Below, piece after piece: positions 36,866-50,500 of a stretch of DNA of 64,000 nt (its first letter is position 1; each line of letters begins with the position of its first letter). Source of the stretch: Microcebus murinus (lineage: Eukaryota; Chordata; Mammalia; Primates; Cheirogaleidae); assembly GCF_040939455.1 (NCBI RefSeq), contig NC_134108.1, positions 86,348,001-86,412,000 on the forward strand. The letters are read 5' to 3'. The position numbers and the translations under genes are program-made. The notes below the pieces were generated by a model, which ran no database searches, had not been told where the DNA came from, and saw only the letters and a program-made list of their open reading frames with translations.

Positions 36866-37690
36866 TTTTTTTTTTATTTTGGCATATTATGGGGGTACAG
36901 ATTTTAAGGTTTCAATAAATGCCCATTTCCCCCCTCCCCCCAAAAGTCTGAGTCTCCATCATGACCATCCCCCAGATGGTGCACATCTCACTCATTATGT
37001 ATGTATATACCCGCCCCCCTCCCCCCTCCCACCTGCCCAATACCCTATTACTGTAGCACCTATGTGTCCACTTAGGTGCTACTCAGTTAATACCAGTTTG
37101 CTGGAGAATATATCTGGTGCTTGTTTTTCCATTCTTGGGATACTTCACTTAGTAGTATGGGTTCCAGCTCTAACCAGGAAAATATAAGATGTGCTATATC
37201 ACCATTGTTTCTTAGAGCTGAATAGTACTCCATGGTATACATATACCACATTTTATTAATCCATTCTTGGGTTGATGGGCACTTGGGCTGTTTCCACAGC
37301 CTTGCAATTATGAATTGTGCTGCTATAAACATTCGAGTGCAGGTGTCTTTTTTGTAGAGTGTCATTGGATCATTTGGGTAGATGCCCAGCAATGGGATTG
37401 CTGGATCAAATGGTAGATTCACTTGTATCGCTTTAAGGTATCTCCATATTGCTTTCCACAGAGGTTGAACTAGTTTGCAGTCCCACCAGCAGTGTAGGAG
37501 TGTTCCTCTCTCTCCGCATCCACGCCAGCATTTATTGTTTGGAGATTTTTTGATAAAGGCCATTCTCACTGGGGTTAAGTGATATCTCATTGTGGTTTTG
37601 ATTTGCATTTCCCTGATGATTAGGGATGTTGAGCATTTTTTCATATGTTTGTTGGCCATTCTTCTGTCTTCTTTAGAAAAGTTTCTTTTT
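36866..37690 (-). mobile_element. Young L1 3' end with open ORF2 tail
   Basis: Poly-T lies at 36866-36875, followed by attttggcatattatggggg (the antisense L1 terminus), a C-rich tract, and an ORF2 tail that is open for 190 codons on the minus strand (37087-37659). It is 5'-truncated at about 37690. I could not fix a target-site duplication with confidence. Confidence 0.9.
37087..37659 (-). pseudogene. L1 ORF2 C-terminal fragment, open frame
   Basis: 190 codons covering the C-terminal end of L1 ORF2p. It includes the Cys-rich stretch [20 protein letters not shown], which corresponds to the region after the reverse transcriptase domain, and the conserved [20 protein letters not shown]. The absence of stops suggests a recent insertion. 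There is no endonuclease or reverse transcriptase domain, so it is not functional alone. Confidence 0.88.
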
Positions 37691-37869
37691 CACACTGAGG
37701 GTCCCACATTGCTTCTCTATGATTTCACAATGTTCCTTCTGAGAAGAGCTACCCATAGGCAGGCATCTCCCTGCAATTTTCACTTTTTCCTTGAGAGCTG
37801 CATGCTCATGGACTGCTACAAATCCACCATCTCTGGACAGTTTCTCTATTTGAATCTCTAATTTTAAAT

Positions 37870-38165
37870 CATTTCTAACTCTTTATTGGGATTTTCTACT
37901 CACTGAGTGATTATCATCATACTTTAACTTTTAAACATAATTTTCTTCAGTTATTTGAACATATTTATAATAGCTGCTTTCAATTCTTTGTGTGCTAAAT
38001 CCAATCTCTGGGGACACTCAAAGATAATTTCTATTGAATGCTTTTATTCTTTAAATATGTGTCACACTTTCTTATTTCTTTGTATGTCTCATAACTTTCT
38101 TGTTGAATATTGGCCTTTTTAGATAGTGTATTGGAGCAACTCTGGATTCTATTTTCCACCTGAGG
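37870..38165 (-). mobile_element. Older L1M 5'-region fragment
   Basis: Phrases such as gaacatatttataatagctg, gtgtgctaaatccaatctct and gcaactctggattctatttt match, from memory, the antisense of an old L1M 5' section. Confidence 0.6.
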
Positions 38166-38167
38166 TT

Positions 38168-38193
38168 CATTGTTTTGTTTTGTTTTGTTTGTT
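38168..38193. repeat. (TTTTG)n simple repeat
   Basis: About five TTTTG/TTTG units. Confidence 0.9.
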
Positions 38194-38199
38194 TAGTAA

Positions 38200-39224
38200 A
38201 CTTGCCTAGGCTAAATTTATGAAGTCTGTTTCCCCTAAAATGTGCAGCCACTGATGTCTCTGTTCAAATGTTATTTTCCTTATTTTTATTGTTAAATGTG
38301 CCTTCCCTGTCATCCTGTGTCTGCATAGCTTGTCATTCAGCAAAAATTGCACACAGCTCATTCTCCAACACCTCGAGTCAGTAAGCCTTCCACTTTCTGC
38401 CAATGGATCTGTGTGTGAAATGGGGAGCACATCCAAGCTTTAGATGAGTTTCAACACTTTCCCTACTTTTATCTCTCCACCAGGTTTTCTCACATCTCCT
38501 CTGCACCTGTGTGCACATGCAGGTTCTGTCAGCTAGAAATAGGTCAGTGACTTGGGACCTCTGTGGTCTCTGCTGTGCCTTTGAGATCTAGTTGAAATCT
38601 GAACATCTGGGAAAGTTACGTGCTGTACAATAAGTGGTATTTTCTTGTTTGCTATTAAGAGAAATTAAGTGTAATTTGATTTCTCTTAGACTCCCTCCTA
38701 TTGCACTTATTTTCTGGTAGATAATAAGGCTTATTATAAAGCAGGGGCATTTCACAGCAGGGTTACCACCAAAAACTGTATATATTTTAATATAACAAAC
38801 ATGAACATCTACTAATGCATTTGTTATTGCATTTTTATTGTTGTTATTCTGTGCTAAGGAAAAATAAATAAATAAATCAATAACCCCTGCAGGCTGTTCA
38901 ATGTCATTAAACACATTATGTTTTTTTTAAATAGTCATACTAGAAGAGAGTAGAAGGCGAAAAAAAAAAAAATCTAAACAGGTTTGACTTCATAGGCAGG
39001 TACAAAGCAAACTATATAGTTATATCTGATTATTTTCAGATTATTGCACTAAGGAAAAAGAAAGGCTAACATCAATTAATGAGAGATAAATAAATAGGTG
39101 TTCTCTTTCTGAAAAACATTCTCATGACACTATGCTAAAAATTTAGGTAAAATTAGTAAAAAGGCTACTCCTCTATGCTTTTGTCACCAAATATCCTCTA
39201 TTTATCCCTGAGAAATCCATTTCT
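38200..39224. other. No recognised feature
   Basis: Intronic DNA. Nothing recognised. Confidence 0.4.
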
Positions 39225-39800
39225 TTATTCAACAAGCATTCATCAAACACCTACTATAGGTGAGACACTCTGCTATATATACTCTTCATATGTAGAGTGT
39301 ACAAGGGAGTCTGTATCTTAAAGGACCTTACAGTTGAGTGAGGGAGAGGAGTGAGTAAACCTAAAATGGGGATGCACCATACTCAGTGCTATGATAAAGG
39401 ACTTGGAGGGATCAGAGAATGCTTCCCAGAAGAGATGACATAAATGAATCCTGAAGCACAAATGGGAATTGGCCTAGCATGCAAATATGGGACAGAGTGT
39501 TGTGAGTTTAGGCAAAAATATGGAGTATTTGGGGAAAACACAAGCAGCTTACTAGCTGGAGCACATATTTTTGAAGGAGTTGTGAGAAAGAAAGTAAATA
39601 TTGAAGGCAGGATTATATTATGAAGTACCTTATATCCCAAACCAAGTGCTTGGCATCATTTACAATGTGACTGGGACTCCCTGTTGGATCTTGGAAAGGA
39701 GAGTGATGTTTGAGGCCTTGCTCCCCACCCCATGCTGTGGGATCTACTCATAGGTATCTTCTCCACCAAGTCAACATGTTATGAAGATACTTGGAGGTAA
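39225..39800 (+). repeat. Old dispersed repeat of unassigned family
   Basis: caagcattcatcaaacacct, then taaaggaccttacagttgag and gcttcccagaagagatgaca follow the same order as the copies near 46490 and 62984. Confidence 0.5.
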
Positions 39801-41060
39801 AACTAGCTACTGATTTTGCTGGTTCTTAAAAAGCAGGGGGAAGGGAAGTACATTAGTACGCAGCATGACTCTAGTAGAGCACTTAAATTATCTTCAGTTT
39901 AGAGGTCAAAGATACTTGCTTGAAATTTAATTATCAATTAATCATTCCAGAATTGTCTTCTCTCTAAGAATCAGTGTCAGTCAATAAATGTAATAATCTG
40001 CACTCTCTTTTTTTCATTTTAGCTGTTTTCAGCTTAACCTTTAGGCAGGTCATAGCTGCTTTTACTTGACATTTATTAACCTTTTATGAAGTAATTATTA
40101 CTAGGAATATAAAGCAGCCTGGTAGTGGCTCCATGTTTATTCATTTCATTTGAGTGAAAATTGCACTTACTCTTCAGAATGATGCATTAAAAACTCATTG
40201 CTTCTTGATATGACTAGTCTATTTGATGATTAGTGAAATGATTCCATCAAGATATGGTTAAAGTATTATTTAATTTAAACTTATATTTTTTCCTGAAATT
40301 TAACACTTGAAATATATAGCTGTATCCATTCACAATAATTTGATTCATCATTTAGGTCATATTGGATATCACCTAAAATGAAATCAGTATATTAGTAATC
40401 TTTCCTTGATGGATGTTGTGTGTGGTATAAATTTCTATGTTAATTCATTTTTCATAAATTCACACTGCAAAAAAAAACACTATTAAGAATGTGGAAAAAG
40501 ATTATTTAAAATAACATCTTTAAAAGAATATTACCTCTGCTAAAAAAAATTTTCAAAATAATACTCAAAATATTTTTCTAAAGAACTTTTGTGATTGAGA
40601 GAGGGAAAGCCTAAACATCTATGCAGAAATCATTATTAGGGGCAAGATGTTGGGCCCAGGACGGTATCATGACTCAAAAATAATGTAGTTATTAAATATT
40701 TTCAATTCCACTTCAGAAGAGTCTCTTAAATTCAAGCCTCTCCTCATTGGTCTCACTGACACTGTCACAGGTCAAACTCTTATCAGGTCCCATAAGCCAC
40801 AATCTCATTAATGTCTCTGGTCCCAGTCCTCTCCTGTCCCTCAGAAACAAAGTTGATGCTTCCACTTCCCTGCCTTACAATCTCCGCTGGCTCCTTACCA
40901 GCCACCAGGAAACATGAGAACATCATACTTGGCACAGAGCCCTTCATGCCACAACCAACCTGTCATGCAGACTCTACTCTCAACTTTTCAAGGTCAAGGC
41001 TAGTATACTATTTGTCTTTTTTCCTGCATCACATGATGCAGTACAGAAACATAGTAGGGC
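39801..41060. other. No recognised feature
   Basis: AT-rich intronic DNA. The 89-codon frame at 40811 has no recognisable similarity. Confidence 0.4.
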
Positions 41061-41063
41061 CTT

Positions 41064-41540
41064 GTATTAGTTTCCTATAGCTGCTGTAAATGTTTATCAC
41101 AAACTTGGTGACTTTAAACAATAGATATGTATTGTCTCACAGTTCTGGAGGCCAGCAGCCCAAAATGGGTTTTGCTGGGCTAAAATCAAGGATAGCTCAT
41201 TAGCTACACTCCCCCCAAAGGCTCTAGGGGAGAATCCGTCCCTTGCCTCTCCAGTTTCTGGTGGCTGCCAACATTACTTAGCTTGTGGATGCATCACTCC
41301 AGTCTTTGCCTCTGTGGTCACATTGCCTTCTCCTCGTCTGTCTTGGTAATCTCTCTCTCTCGGTTTCTTTCCTATAAGGATACTTATACTAATATTTAGG
41401 GCCCACCCAGATAATCCAAGATATAATCTCCCCATCTCAAGATTCTTAATCATAGCTGCAAACACAGATAATGTAATATTTATAGGTTCTAAAAATTAGG
41501 AGCTGATGTCTTTGTGAACCAATGTTCAGCCTACTATAAG
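41064..41540 (+). mobile_element. MLT1-type LTR
   Basis: Begins tgtattagtttcctatagct and runs through cacagttctggaggccagca, ggcccacccagataatccaa and a worn 3' end near 41535. MaLR/ERVL solo LTR layout. Confidence 0.8.
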
Positions 41541-41754
41541 TTTCAATACATGTTTTGGATAAATTAATTAACATCTTTGTCCCTAAACTGGTTCATTTAT
41601 TCAATAAAATTATCATTGAAGGTGATTAGAATTATATGAACCAAACTAGTAGAGATCATTTGTGGTGAGTGGAACACAAATGAGGGGGAACAGAGAGGGC
41701 CCAATTTCAATACTTACTACTTTATGCACGTCCAGATATTTTAATAGTTTTTAG

Positions 41755-42470
41755 CATTTTTTTACATTATGAAAAATAACTAAGCAATAGCAGCTTTATT
41801 CATAATTACCAAAACTTGGAAGCAACCAAGATGTGCTTCAGTAGGTTAATAAACTGTGGTACATCCAGACAATGGACTATTGTTAATTGTGAAAAAGAAA
41901 TGAACTACCAAGCAATGAAAAATCATAGAGGTACCTTAAATGCATGTGACAAAATGAAAGATGCCAATCAGAAAAGGCTACATACTGAATGATTCCAACT
42001 ATATAACTTTCTGAAAAAGGCAAAACTACGGAGACAATGAAAATTTCAGTAGTTGTCAAGGGTAAGCGGGAGGGATGGATAAATAGGCAGAGCACAGAGG
42101 ATTTTGAGGACAGGGAAAATATTTTGTATGATACTGTAATGGTGTATACATATATATATAATATATATATGTAATATATATATAATATATATATGTAATT
42201 ACATATTTGTTAAAACTCATAGAATGTACACCACCAGGAGTGAAACTTAATGTAAACTATGACTTTTGGGTTATAATGATATGTTAATGTTGCTTCATCG
42301 ATTATACCAAATGAACCACTCTGGTGTGAGATGTTAATAGTGAGGGAGGCTGAGTGTGTTGAGGGGGGAGGTTACAGAAGGTATACTGGAACTTTCCACT
42401 CAATGTTGCTGTGAACCTAAAATTGCTCTAAAAGTGAAATCTATTAAAATTTACAAAGCAAATACATTCA
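41755..42470 (+). mobile_element. Older L1 3' end with an embedded AT microsatellite
   Basis: ORF2 tail and 3'UTR: agcagctttattcataatta, aaaccgtggtacatcc-like text at 41853, tgtcaagggtaagcgggagg, then caaatgaaccactctggtgt. A (TA)n array interrupts it at 42148-42205. Confidence 0.78.
42148..42205. repeat. (TA)n-rich tandem repeat
   Basis: Repeating tatatataatatatatatgt units of about 25 bp, just over two copies. Confidence 0.9.
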
Positions 42471-43254
42471 TGTATTTAATATATAAAAATTGGTATACAA
42501 AATGATTTAAGAAATAATATTTGACATTGAGGGGCACATAAAGAAGCCTAACCTATAAACAAATGATTCCACACATTGTGGCATATATATAATGAGGGAA
42601 CTGGTTACAAGATATAATGGTAATAAACCTTGGTACTCAAGAGAAAGATGCAGAATAGACACATAGATTTGGAACTCATAAGCAAATATGAGATGGTTGG
42701 AGTCATGAAAATTTTGAGAACAAATTATTGAAGACTGATGTTTCAGTCCAAGTGTACCTGGTCTTCCAAGTAACTTACAACATGGTTGGACAGACAAGCA
42801 GATACCATATTCCAATAATGTGGCAAACACTGAGATTAAATTATGCACAAAGTGCTTTGGGGTAAGAGAGAGAAACATTTAGCCCAAGTTCATGAAAGGT
42901 CTGTCAAGTTTATGAAAGGCTTTCTGAAAAAGAAAATGACAACCAATCTTGTTCTTGAAGATCAAACAAAAATTGTCCATGTAAAGAAGAGGAAATTTTT
43001 GAGGAAGGATGTGCTAAGCAGAGGAAGAGCTCAGTAAAAAAGCAAAAAAGTATGGATGGGTACTGGAAATTACACATGGTTCAGTATTTCATTGGAGAAA
43101 AAATGAAGTGCTGGGTTTAGGATAGCAGAATATGAGATTAAAAATGTATAAAGCAAAGCAAAGGAGACTATATTTTACTCTGTCTATGATGAGTTGGTTG
43201 GTAGATGTATCTTACTGAAAGATGTCATGTAGACTGAGAGCAGAAGAACAAGGA

Positions 43255-44420
43255 ACAAAAGCAAAAATTTAATAATTGGATTACATCAAACTAAAAGGCT
43301 TCTGTACAACAGAGGAAACAATCAACAGTGAAAAGACAACCTATAGAATGGGAGAAATTATTTGTAAACTATTCATCTCACAAGCAATTAATATCCAAAT
43401 TATACAAACATCTCAACAAAAAAGAAAAACAATTTAAGAATGGGCAAATGACCTGAACAGACATTTCTCAAAAGAAGACATGAAAACGGCCAATAGATAC
43501 ATGAAAAATGTTCAACATGACTAATCATCAGAGAAATGCAAATCAAAACCACAATGAGGTATTATATCACCCCAGTTAGGATGGCAATTATCAAAAAGAC
43601 AAAACATCACAAATGCTGGCAAGGATGCAGAGAGAAAGGAATTCTTAAACACTCTAGTGGGAATGTAAACTAGTACAGCCATGATGGAGAAGAGTATGGA
43701 GGTTCCTCAAAAAAACAACAAATAGAACTACCATAAGATCCACCAATCCAACTACTGAGCATTTATCAAAAGAAAAGGAAATCAGTATATTGAAGGGACA
43801 TCTGCAACCCTATGTTTATTGCAGGACTATTCACAATATTCAAGACATGGAAGCAACCTGGATTTCCAGTGACAGATGAATAGATAAAGAAAATGTGGTA
43901 TATATACACAATGGAATACTATCCAACCATAAAAAAGAATGAAATCCTGTCATTTGCTGCAACATGGATGGAGCCAGAAGACATTACATTGAGTAATGCC
44001 AGAAACAGAGAGTCTAACACCGCATGTTCTCATCCATATGTTGAAGTTAAAAACATTTATCTCATAGAAGTAAAAAGTAAAACAGACAATACTAGAGGCT
44101 GGGAAGGGTAGGGGGGAAGGGGAGAAGAGGGAGAGATTTTTTAAAGAATATAAAATTACAGCTAGATAGGAGGAATAAATTCTAGTGTTCTATGCCACTG
44201 TAGGATGACTATAGTTAACAATAATATATTATATAGTTTCAAATAGCTGGGAGAAGGATATTGAACATTCCCAACACAAATAAATGACAAATGTTTGAGG
44301 TTATGGATATGCTAACTACCCTGATCTGGCCACTATACATATATGTATTGCAATATCACCATGTACTCCATAAATACATACAATCATTATGAGTTAGTTA
44401 AAAAATTTTTAAATAAAAAA
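43255..44420 (+). mobile_element. L1 3' third (ORF2 C-terminal part and 3'UTR, L1MA-like)
   Basis: Starts near aaaaatttaataattggatt and covers the ORF2 C-terminus. The open stretch 43893-44111 encodes MWYIYTMEYYPTIKKNEILS, typical of ORF2p. It ends with a 3'UTR like that at 8440-8700. Several stops; inactive. Confidence 0.92.
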
Positions 44421-44659
44421 AGTTTAGAGGCCAAAAGAAATGACATCATTGTTAACAAATCTATAGAAAATGCACAAACAAAAACGTGATTCAGTATATA
44501 AGAAAGTAGCAACTCTTTGTAATTAAAAAAATCAGAATAGATAAAACCCAACATTAATCTTAATATTATCCACAAAGTTATGTAGATTCATAGAATTGCT
44601 GGGACCAGTCAACTAGTTTTGTCCTAAAATTATTGTTTTTATTCATAGAGAATTTAATT

Positions 44660-44760
44660 TCTCTAAGGGCTCTAGCTCTAGTGCTAACTAGCTGTGATGT
44701 CTTCATAGTTCTCAGTTTCTTTATCTCTAAATTAAAACAGGTATTAAACGATTTTTATGA
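44660..44760 (+). mobile_element. MIR SINE fragment
   Basis: Sense MIR: gtgctaactagctgtgatgt, then tctcagtttctttatctcta. Confidence 0.65.
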
Positions 44761-46489
44761 CTTCTGAAATTCAAAATGCTGATTCAATTATTATTACTCT
44801 CTTGTCTCTTCTATTATGCAATAATTGATACTATAATACAACTCATAGTCATTTGATACACTTTTAGTTGATTTGATTAACAACTGTCAAAAAATGAAAT
44901 CATTGAGATTGTGAGAAAAGATGCTTTCTAAATTTTAAATAGGATATATCATCAAATATTTATGCTGTTCTATTTTCAAAAACAAAACAAAAAAACTTTT
45001 TTTTTCCTTTAAGTTAAGGTCCTCTCAATTTTGGCCACTTAATTGTCTGGATATACTCTCATAATACTCCATGTCCAACATAAAGAAGTGAAACTATAGC
45101 ATTTCCTTAGAAAATGTGGTGTATTTACATATTTGAAGCTTATATTAATATCTAACTGGTGGTTATGCCTACAGATGCTGTCTCACTAGCGGGCCTTTGT
45201 TCTGTGAATTTGTTTCTAGGTCGCCTGTTTGCATTTTATTGTACTAAATGAGCCAGACAACGTCCTGACCTACCAGCCCTCCCAATGTCTGATTTGAAGG
45301 AGAATAAGAGCTATTAAGTGCTTAATTACATTCCATTAGCAAAAAGTGAGAAAACAACCTTTTGTGCCAAATATAAAAGTTGCCTCACACTCTGTACTCA
45401 AATTTAATTCTCACAGGTACAGTTTCCTTCTATGGTAATATGCAACACTCTGAAAGTCTTACTATTGCACTTTTTGCACTTTTGAAAAATGTCAGCACTC
45501 AATTTTATAGCGTTTGATTTAACGCTTTTGGGGGCACTTTCAACCTTTCATAATTTATAGCCATCTCCCAAAAATGTGTGATAGGCACAGTTAAGGTAGC
45601 AGTCAGAATAAAAGGTCAGTATATAGATTGAAGTGGTACAGGACATCAATAAGGATAATGGGCTGAAAAAAATTCAAAGCAGAAACTAACTCCTTTAGCA
45701 CCTCATCATCTTGTTATCACCTTATTACCAAATTCCCTAAAGGGTTTTTCATTTTGAAAATGTGCTGTGTTGAAACTTGCATAACATTACTTCTTCCTGG
45801 ATTCTTCCAAATATTTAAAAAAGTGATCTAAAGCAATAATTTCAATTTTTTTCAGAGTGCAACTATATATATATACAGGTTTTTTTCCTCTTTTTATTTA
45901 GTCTGTGCAAACTTTGGCATTTCCATTTATAATTTGATTTCATATCGTGTAACCTAGAAAACTGTCACTAGGTCTTGCTTTATAGACAATATGTCTTCAA
46001 AAATCAAACAAAATATAGCAAGTTTTAATCCTGTAAAATATACCCAAAAGAAAATTCCATGCTTCTTGAAAGAAAACAGGTTTAACTTGTGAGTAATGTG
46101 TTGCTCTATGGACATTACATAACAGCTGTGACATAGCTAGGTGATAGGAAGTTATTGGCTTCATTGTAATCTCATGGGACCATCATTGCATAGGCGGTCT
46201 GCCATTGATGTAGCTGAAAACTCGTCCATACTCTCTCACAGAAGGGCAATCACTATCCAGTGAGGACATTTTAGTAAAATTAAGTAGAAAGTTATCAGTA
46301 AAAGAAAACTCCATTTAAAAATTCAGATTTTTTTTTCTTCTCGTTTTATTTACTTGATAGAAACTTCACATGTACCTTCTTAGTAGTAGGAACACTTCAG
46401 GAGATTGTTTCAAATATATGGTCTTAATAGAAAAGTGTTACATTCTATATTTTATTATCTCACATTCAAAACACATAGAATTTCATTTG
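44761..46489. other. No recognised feature
   Basis: A stretch free of recognisable elements, with some GC-richer words around 45180-45300. It could hold conserved non-coding DNA; I cannot test that here. Confidence 0.4.
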
Positions 46490-46860
46490 TTAATTCCTTC
46501 AACACATATTTATTGCATAAACATTATATGCCAGCCATTGTTCTAGGCTTTGAGAACACAATTCTCCCCAGCATAGTAAGGATTCTGCTCTCCCAGAGCT
46601 TACATCCTAAGTACAAATAAATGTGTAATCAAATAAATTAATAAGAAGATAAATAGGGACATTTCAAAAGTGATCAGTTATAATAAACATACTAAGAGTT
46701 ATGTAATAAAAAAAAGGATAAGTATTTCAGGGCAACACTTGATTATAAGAGAGGCTCCTCTCAGGAGATAACATTTAGACTGAAACTTAATGATGAGAAG
46801 GCATCAGCCATGCAAAGATCATAAAAAAGAGAAAGAAGGTTGTAGGCAAAGCACAAATGG
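46490..46860 (+). repeat. Old dispersed repeat of unassigned family
   Basis: caacacatatttattgcata, then ttgttctaggctttgagaac and cagagcttacatcctaagta. Same family as 39225. It seems to resume near 47450 (gccctcgtaaggaagctgga). Confidence 0.5.
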
Positions 46861-46869
46861 CCTAAATAG

Positions 46870-47210
46870 GGAGCAAACACAGAATGTTTGCCAAACAAAC
46901 AGATCGGAGTCATACCTTGGATTCCCCCTAAAAACAGAGATTGTAGCACAGGCTTAGGCTCAAGCAACTTATTGGAGGTGATCCCACGGAGCAAGTGAAA
47001 GACTGGGGAGAGGAAGGCAGAGCAGAGGGAAAAGTAAATGGTAAGCAGATTTATGGAAGCATCGCTGTGGGAGTGCTCTTCTGCTGCGACCTCCTGAGAA
47101 GCCCACACAAGGTCTGCAGTGTTCACCCAAAAGGTAGAAGGCAGAAGCATTCTACTGCTGACTTCCAACCACCGTGGGTTGAGGGTTGTCCCATAGGGCA
47201 TTAGCCCTGC
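46870..47210. repeat. LTR-like segment of unassigned family
   Basis: Inserted between the two parts of the preceding repeat, with caacttattggaggtgatcc and gagcaagtgaaagactgggg. The 146-codon minus-strand frame here (46761-47201) crosses this junction and is not a gene. Confidence 0.35.
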
Positions 47211-47559
47211 TCTTTCAGACTACGTTTTCACAAGGGTAGCAGGGATCTCTGAGAAGTCCTGAGTCCTCGGCAAAAATGATTTTGCTCATGAGTACATGAG
47301 AAGTTGTCAGGGTACAGTGAGCCTGAGGTCTAAGGAACTCAGCACAGTTACCTCCGAAGTCAGTTGAGGCTGTGATCATGTGGCATGTCACAGCAAGGGC
47401 GAGTGAAGCAGGAGCATGGTGAATGAGTGGAAGTAGGAAGGCCGCAGAAGGAAGCAAGGCTAAATCATGTGCAGCCTATGGGCCCTCGTAAGGAAGCTGG
47501 ATTTGGTTCCAAATGTAAATGGGAAGCCATTGCTTTAAGAGCCAGCAAGTGTTGTGACT

Positions 47560-50500
47560 CATTACTGCCTGAATCAATCATTTGAACAAAAGTGAACACT
47601 ATGTTATGATATATATTTGGAATTTTTCATAGAGTATTTCATAGGGTATTGCCTCAATCAGCTGCTGGGGCAGTAATCATGCTAACTATGTTTGAGTTAA
47701 ATGTTGAGTATATATCAACATTTGGGTTGATATCAAATCAGAGACATCCCTGGTCTCTGGTTCTTCAAATCTCCTCCCCTTCTCTGAGCTGTAGGCAAAA
47801 ATGGCCACTTTCATGTCCTGGGATAAGTCAGACTTTCTCTCATACCTGGGCCTTCATACATGTTGTTCAGTTTGAAACACTCCTCACTCTTTACCTGGCC
47901 CAATTTCTCATTATTTATATTTCAGTTTAATTATTCATTCCACTGAAAATTCTCCCCCGACCACCCATCTAAAATAGTCCCCTTACTGAGCTCTCCTGTA
48001 GCAAGAACCACATGATACTCTTTTTCAGCGCTTGACATATTTTATCATTTTATATTCACTTGCTTAATTCCTGTCTCCCCATCTGGATTGTAAATTCAAT
48101 ACAAAACGGGACTGTATCTATTTTATTCAGCACGATGTTACAGTGCCTGGCATAGAGAAGAAGTCCAGTAAATGTCAAGTGAGTGAATAAATGAATTGCT
48201 GAAGATAAAAGCTAACTAACCCTGACTGAGTCATGGCGGAGTGGGTTGAAGGTTTGCCCATTTGCCCCTTATAGGGCCTTATGGAGCATCTTCAAGGAAC
48301 TTCAGTATGAAACCAAACGCAATGTGACAGCCCCGTCTTTGGTAAATGGTATATCCCTGAAAAATAGTTGTATGAAGCTATTTATTGGAGACTTGAGTGA
48401 CATCTTTTGTAATTTAAAAAAGTATCCCTTAAATAGTCTGATTTATATATTATGATCTTCATACCTAGAGGTTTCCTGAAGGAATTGGCACAGTCACTAA
48501 CAATACTTTTAGTAATAAACGACTCCTGAACAACTTCCAGGTTAGCTAGCTCTTTTTTATTCTTTTTAGAAGGCGATAACTTGATTTTAGATATCAGAGG
48601 TTGAAAGTAGCTGCAGGATTTTTCAATTAAAAGTTCTAGTGTAGCTCTTCTTTCTAGTGCAAGAGGCTAAATCAGTTTCAAGAAAAATGCTGACACAGTA
48701 TGAAGATAAATTGTGTCCTGTCTAAAAATCCTATAGGATAGTTAACCTTTTCTAAGTCTCAAGGATAACAACAGCTTCCCACATGTGAATAAACTAGCAA
48801 ACAACTCTTTGTCCCTTGACCAGCACTTTTTCTTGTTTCTATTTTAATTAGATTTAAAACAACAAAGATAAACTGAGATTTTTAACCGATTTTACATTTT
48901 ATTGTTTATAAAACCTATGCCAAAAATTCAACTCTATTATATGAGTAATGGAAATAGCATCTCCAGGCTGAAAACTAACATTTAGTATATGTGTACCGAG
49001 GAGGTGGGGGAGGTGGAGAATTAACTTTAATTAAATGAATACAGAAATGAATTCAACTTAAGATTTAATAAATTTTGAGGAAAAGATATTTAAATATGTG
49101 TTTATACAAACACAATTTTAAGTTGCTTAGAAAATTTTAATTAGTTTGAACTGAAGAGTTTACAACAACTCATAACTTACATATTAAATATTAGTTACCA
49201 GGACATATATTTTTTTAACCGGGAAATAGTTCAAAGCAATGAAACAAAACTTTGCATGATTCTTACTAAAAAAATAATATAAAATAAACGTTCTCTTTGG
49301 TATTCAGATATCTGCTCCATGCCATAACCTATCTCAGAAGAGGTTTTCTGAACCCAATAGGTAATCCCTTTCCAAACCAGTTTTATTTCTGTGCTATAGT
49401 GAGCCTAGCAATTTTGGATTTGTTGAGTGAAGCAATTTAGGAATTGCTTCCTGCAGATGGAGATGCATTTTATAGTGAATCATTGGAGCTTTAAAAATAA
49501 CAAACTGCTGGGAAAGAAGCTTAAAACGATCCCCCCAAATAGTGAAATCTTATCTGGCCCATCTGATGGAGCAATTCAGGGGAAATAAACTAATTGAAAC
49601 TATTGAAACAGCAGGGAAAGTTGACTGTTCCTTTTTTTTTTTTTTATCTATTTAACGTAAAAGAAAATTGTCACATCTAATAGTATCCAAAAAAAGTGTT
49701 AACTAGGTATAAGTGCCTTTTAAAACTGTCATTTACCATCCATAAAGTTATGAAACTGAGAAGCTTGCCTGCAGCCAAAACACCTTTGGGGACTGGCCAT
49801 TGTACATGGTTTTTAAAGAAATAGCGCAGTCCATTTTAACGTCATGTCAACCGATTCCAAGAAGAGATTTAGTTTTTTTCTGGTGCAAAGAAGTTGCACA
49901 CTAAATCTTTTAATTGAAAAAGCCTGAAGCCACTTTCAACCTCTTGTATTTAAAACTCAAATTATCTCTTTCAGGATTAAAAAAAGGAAAAAGAAAGAAA
50001 GGGGGGAGGAGCACATTATTTCAAAGGCAGAAAAGCCGTGATTTATTATCAGTAGTTTCTTCATCAGGAAAGCTGTTTCTAGTTCTCTGAGCTATGTATG
50101 TATCTCAGTTTCATCAACTTAACACAAAATATTACTCTAAGATCATGCCCTAAATATATGTAAATTTTAACCCTAATCAAATGAATTTCCAAATAATAAT
50201 ACAGCAGTTAAAATAAAAATCACAGCCTTTCTACTTCAGGATTATAATAGCTTAAGATGGAAACTCTATATATTTGTTAATAATTAATGCATTCAGGACA
50301 ACAATAGGCTAAGGAAAAAAATATTATGACCCCAAACAGAGGACAGTCATACCGCTGGTTTGCCCGAGAGAGTCCCTGGCTCACTCCTTTTGTACTTGCA
50401 TCCTGTCCAGTTTGACATTCATCCCAGATGCTTCATTTTATAATGAATCATCGTCATCATCAACAGTTGCATGAAAACGATCTGGGGTGCTTTCTGTTCA

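Noticed and set aside
40811..41080. Possible exon with short Cys-containing frame
   Set aside because: Cysteine spacing does not fit an EGF or laminin G domain and flanking splice sites are not convincing.
46761..47201. 146-codon minus-strand frame
   Set aside because: Spans the junction of two old repeats; no recognisable domain.
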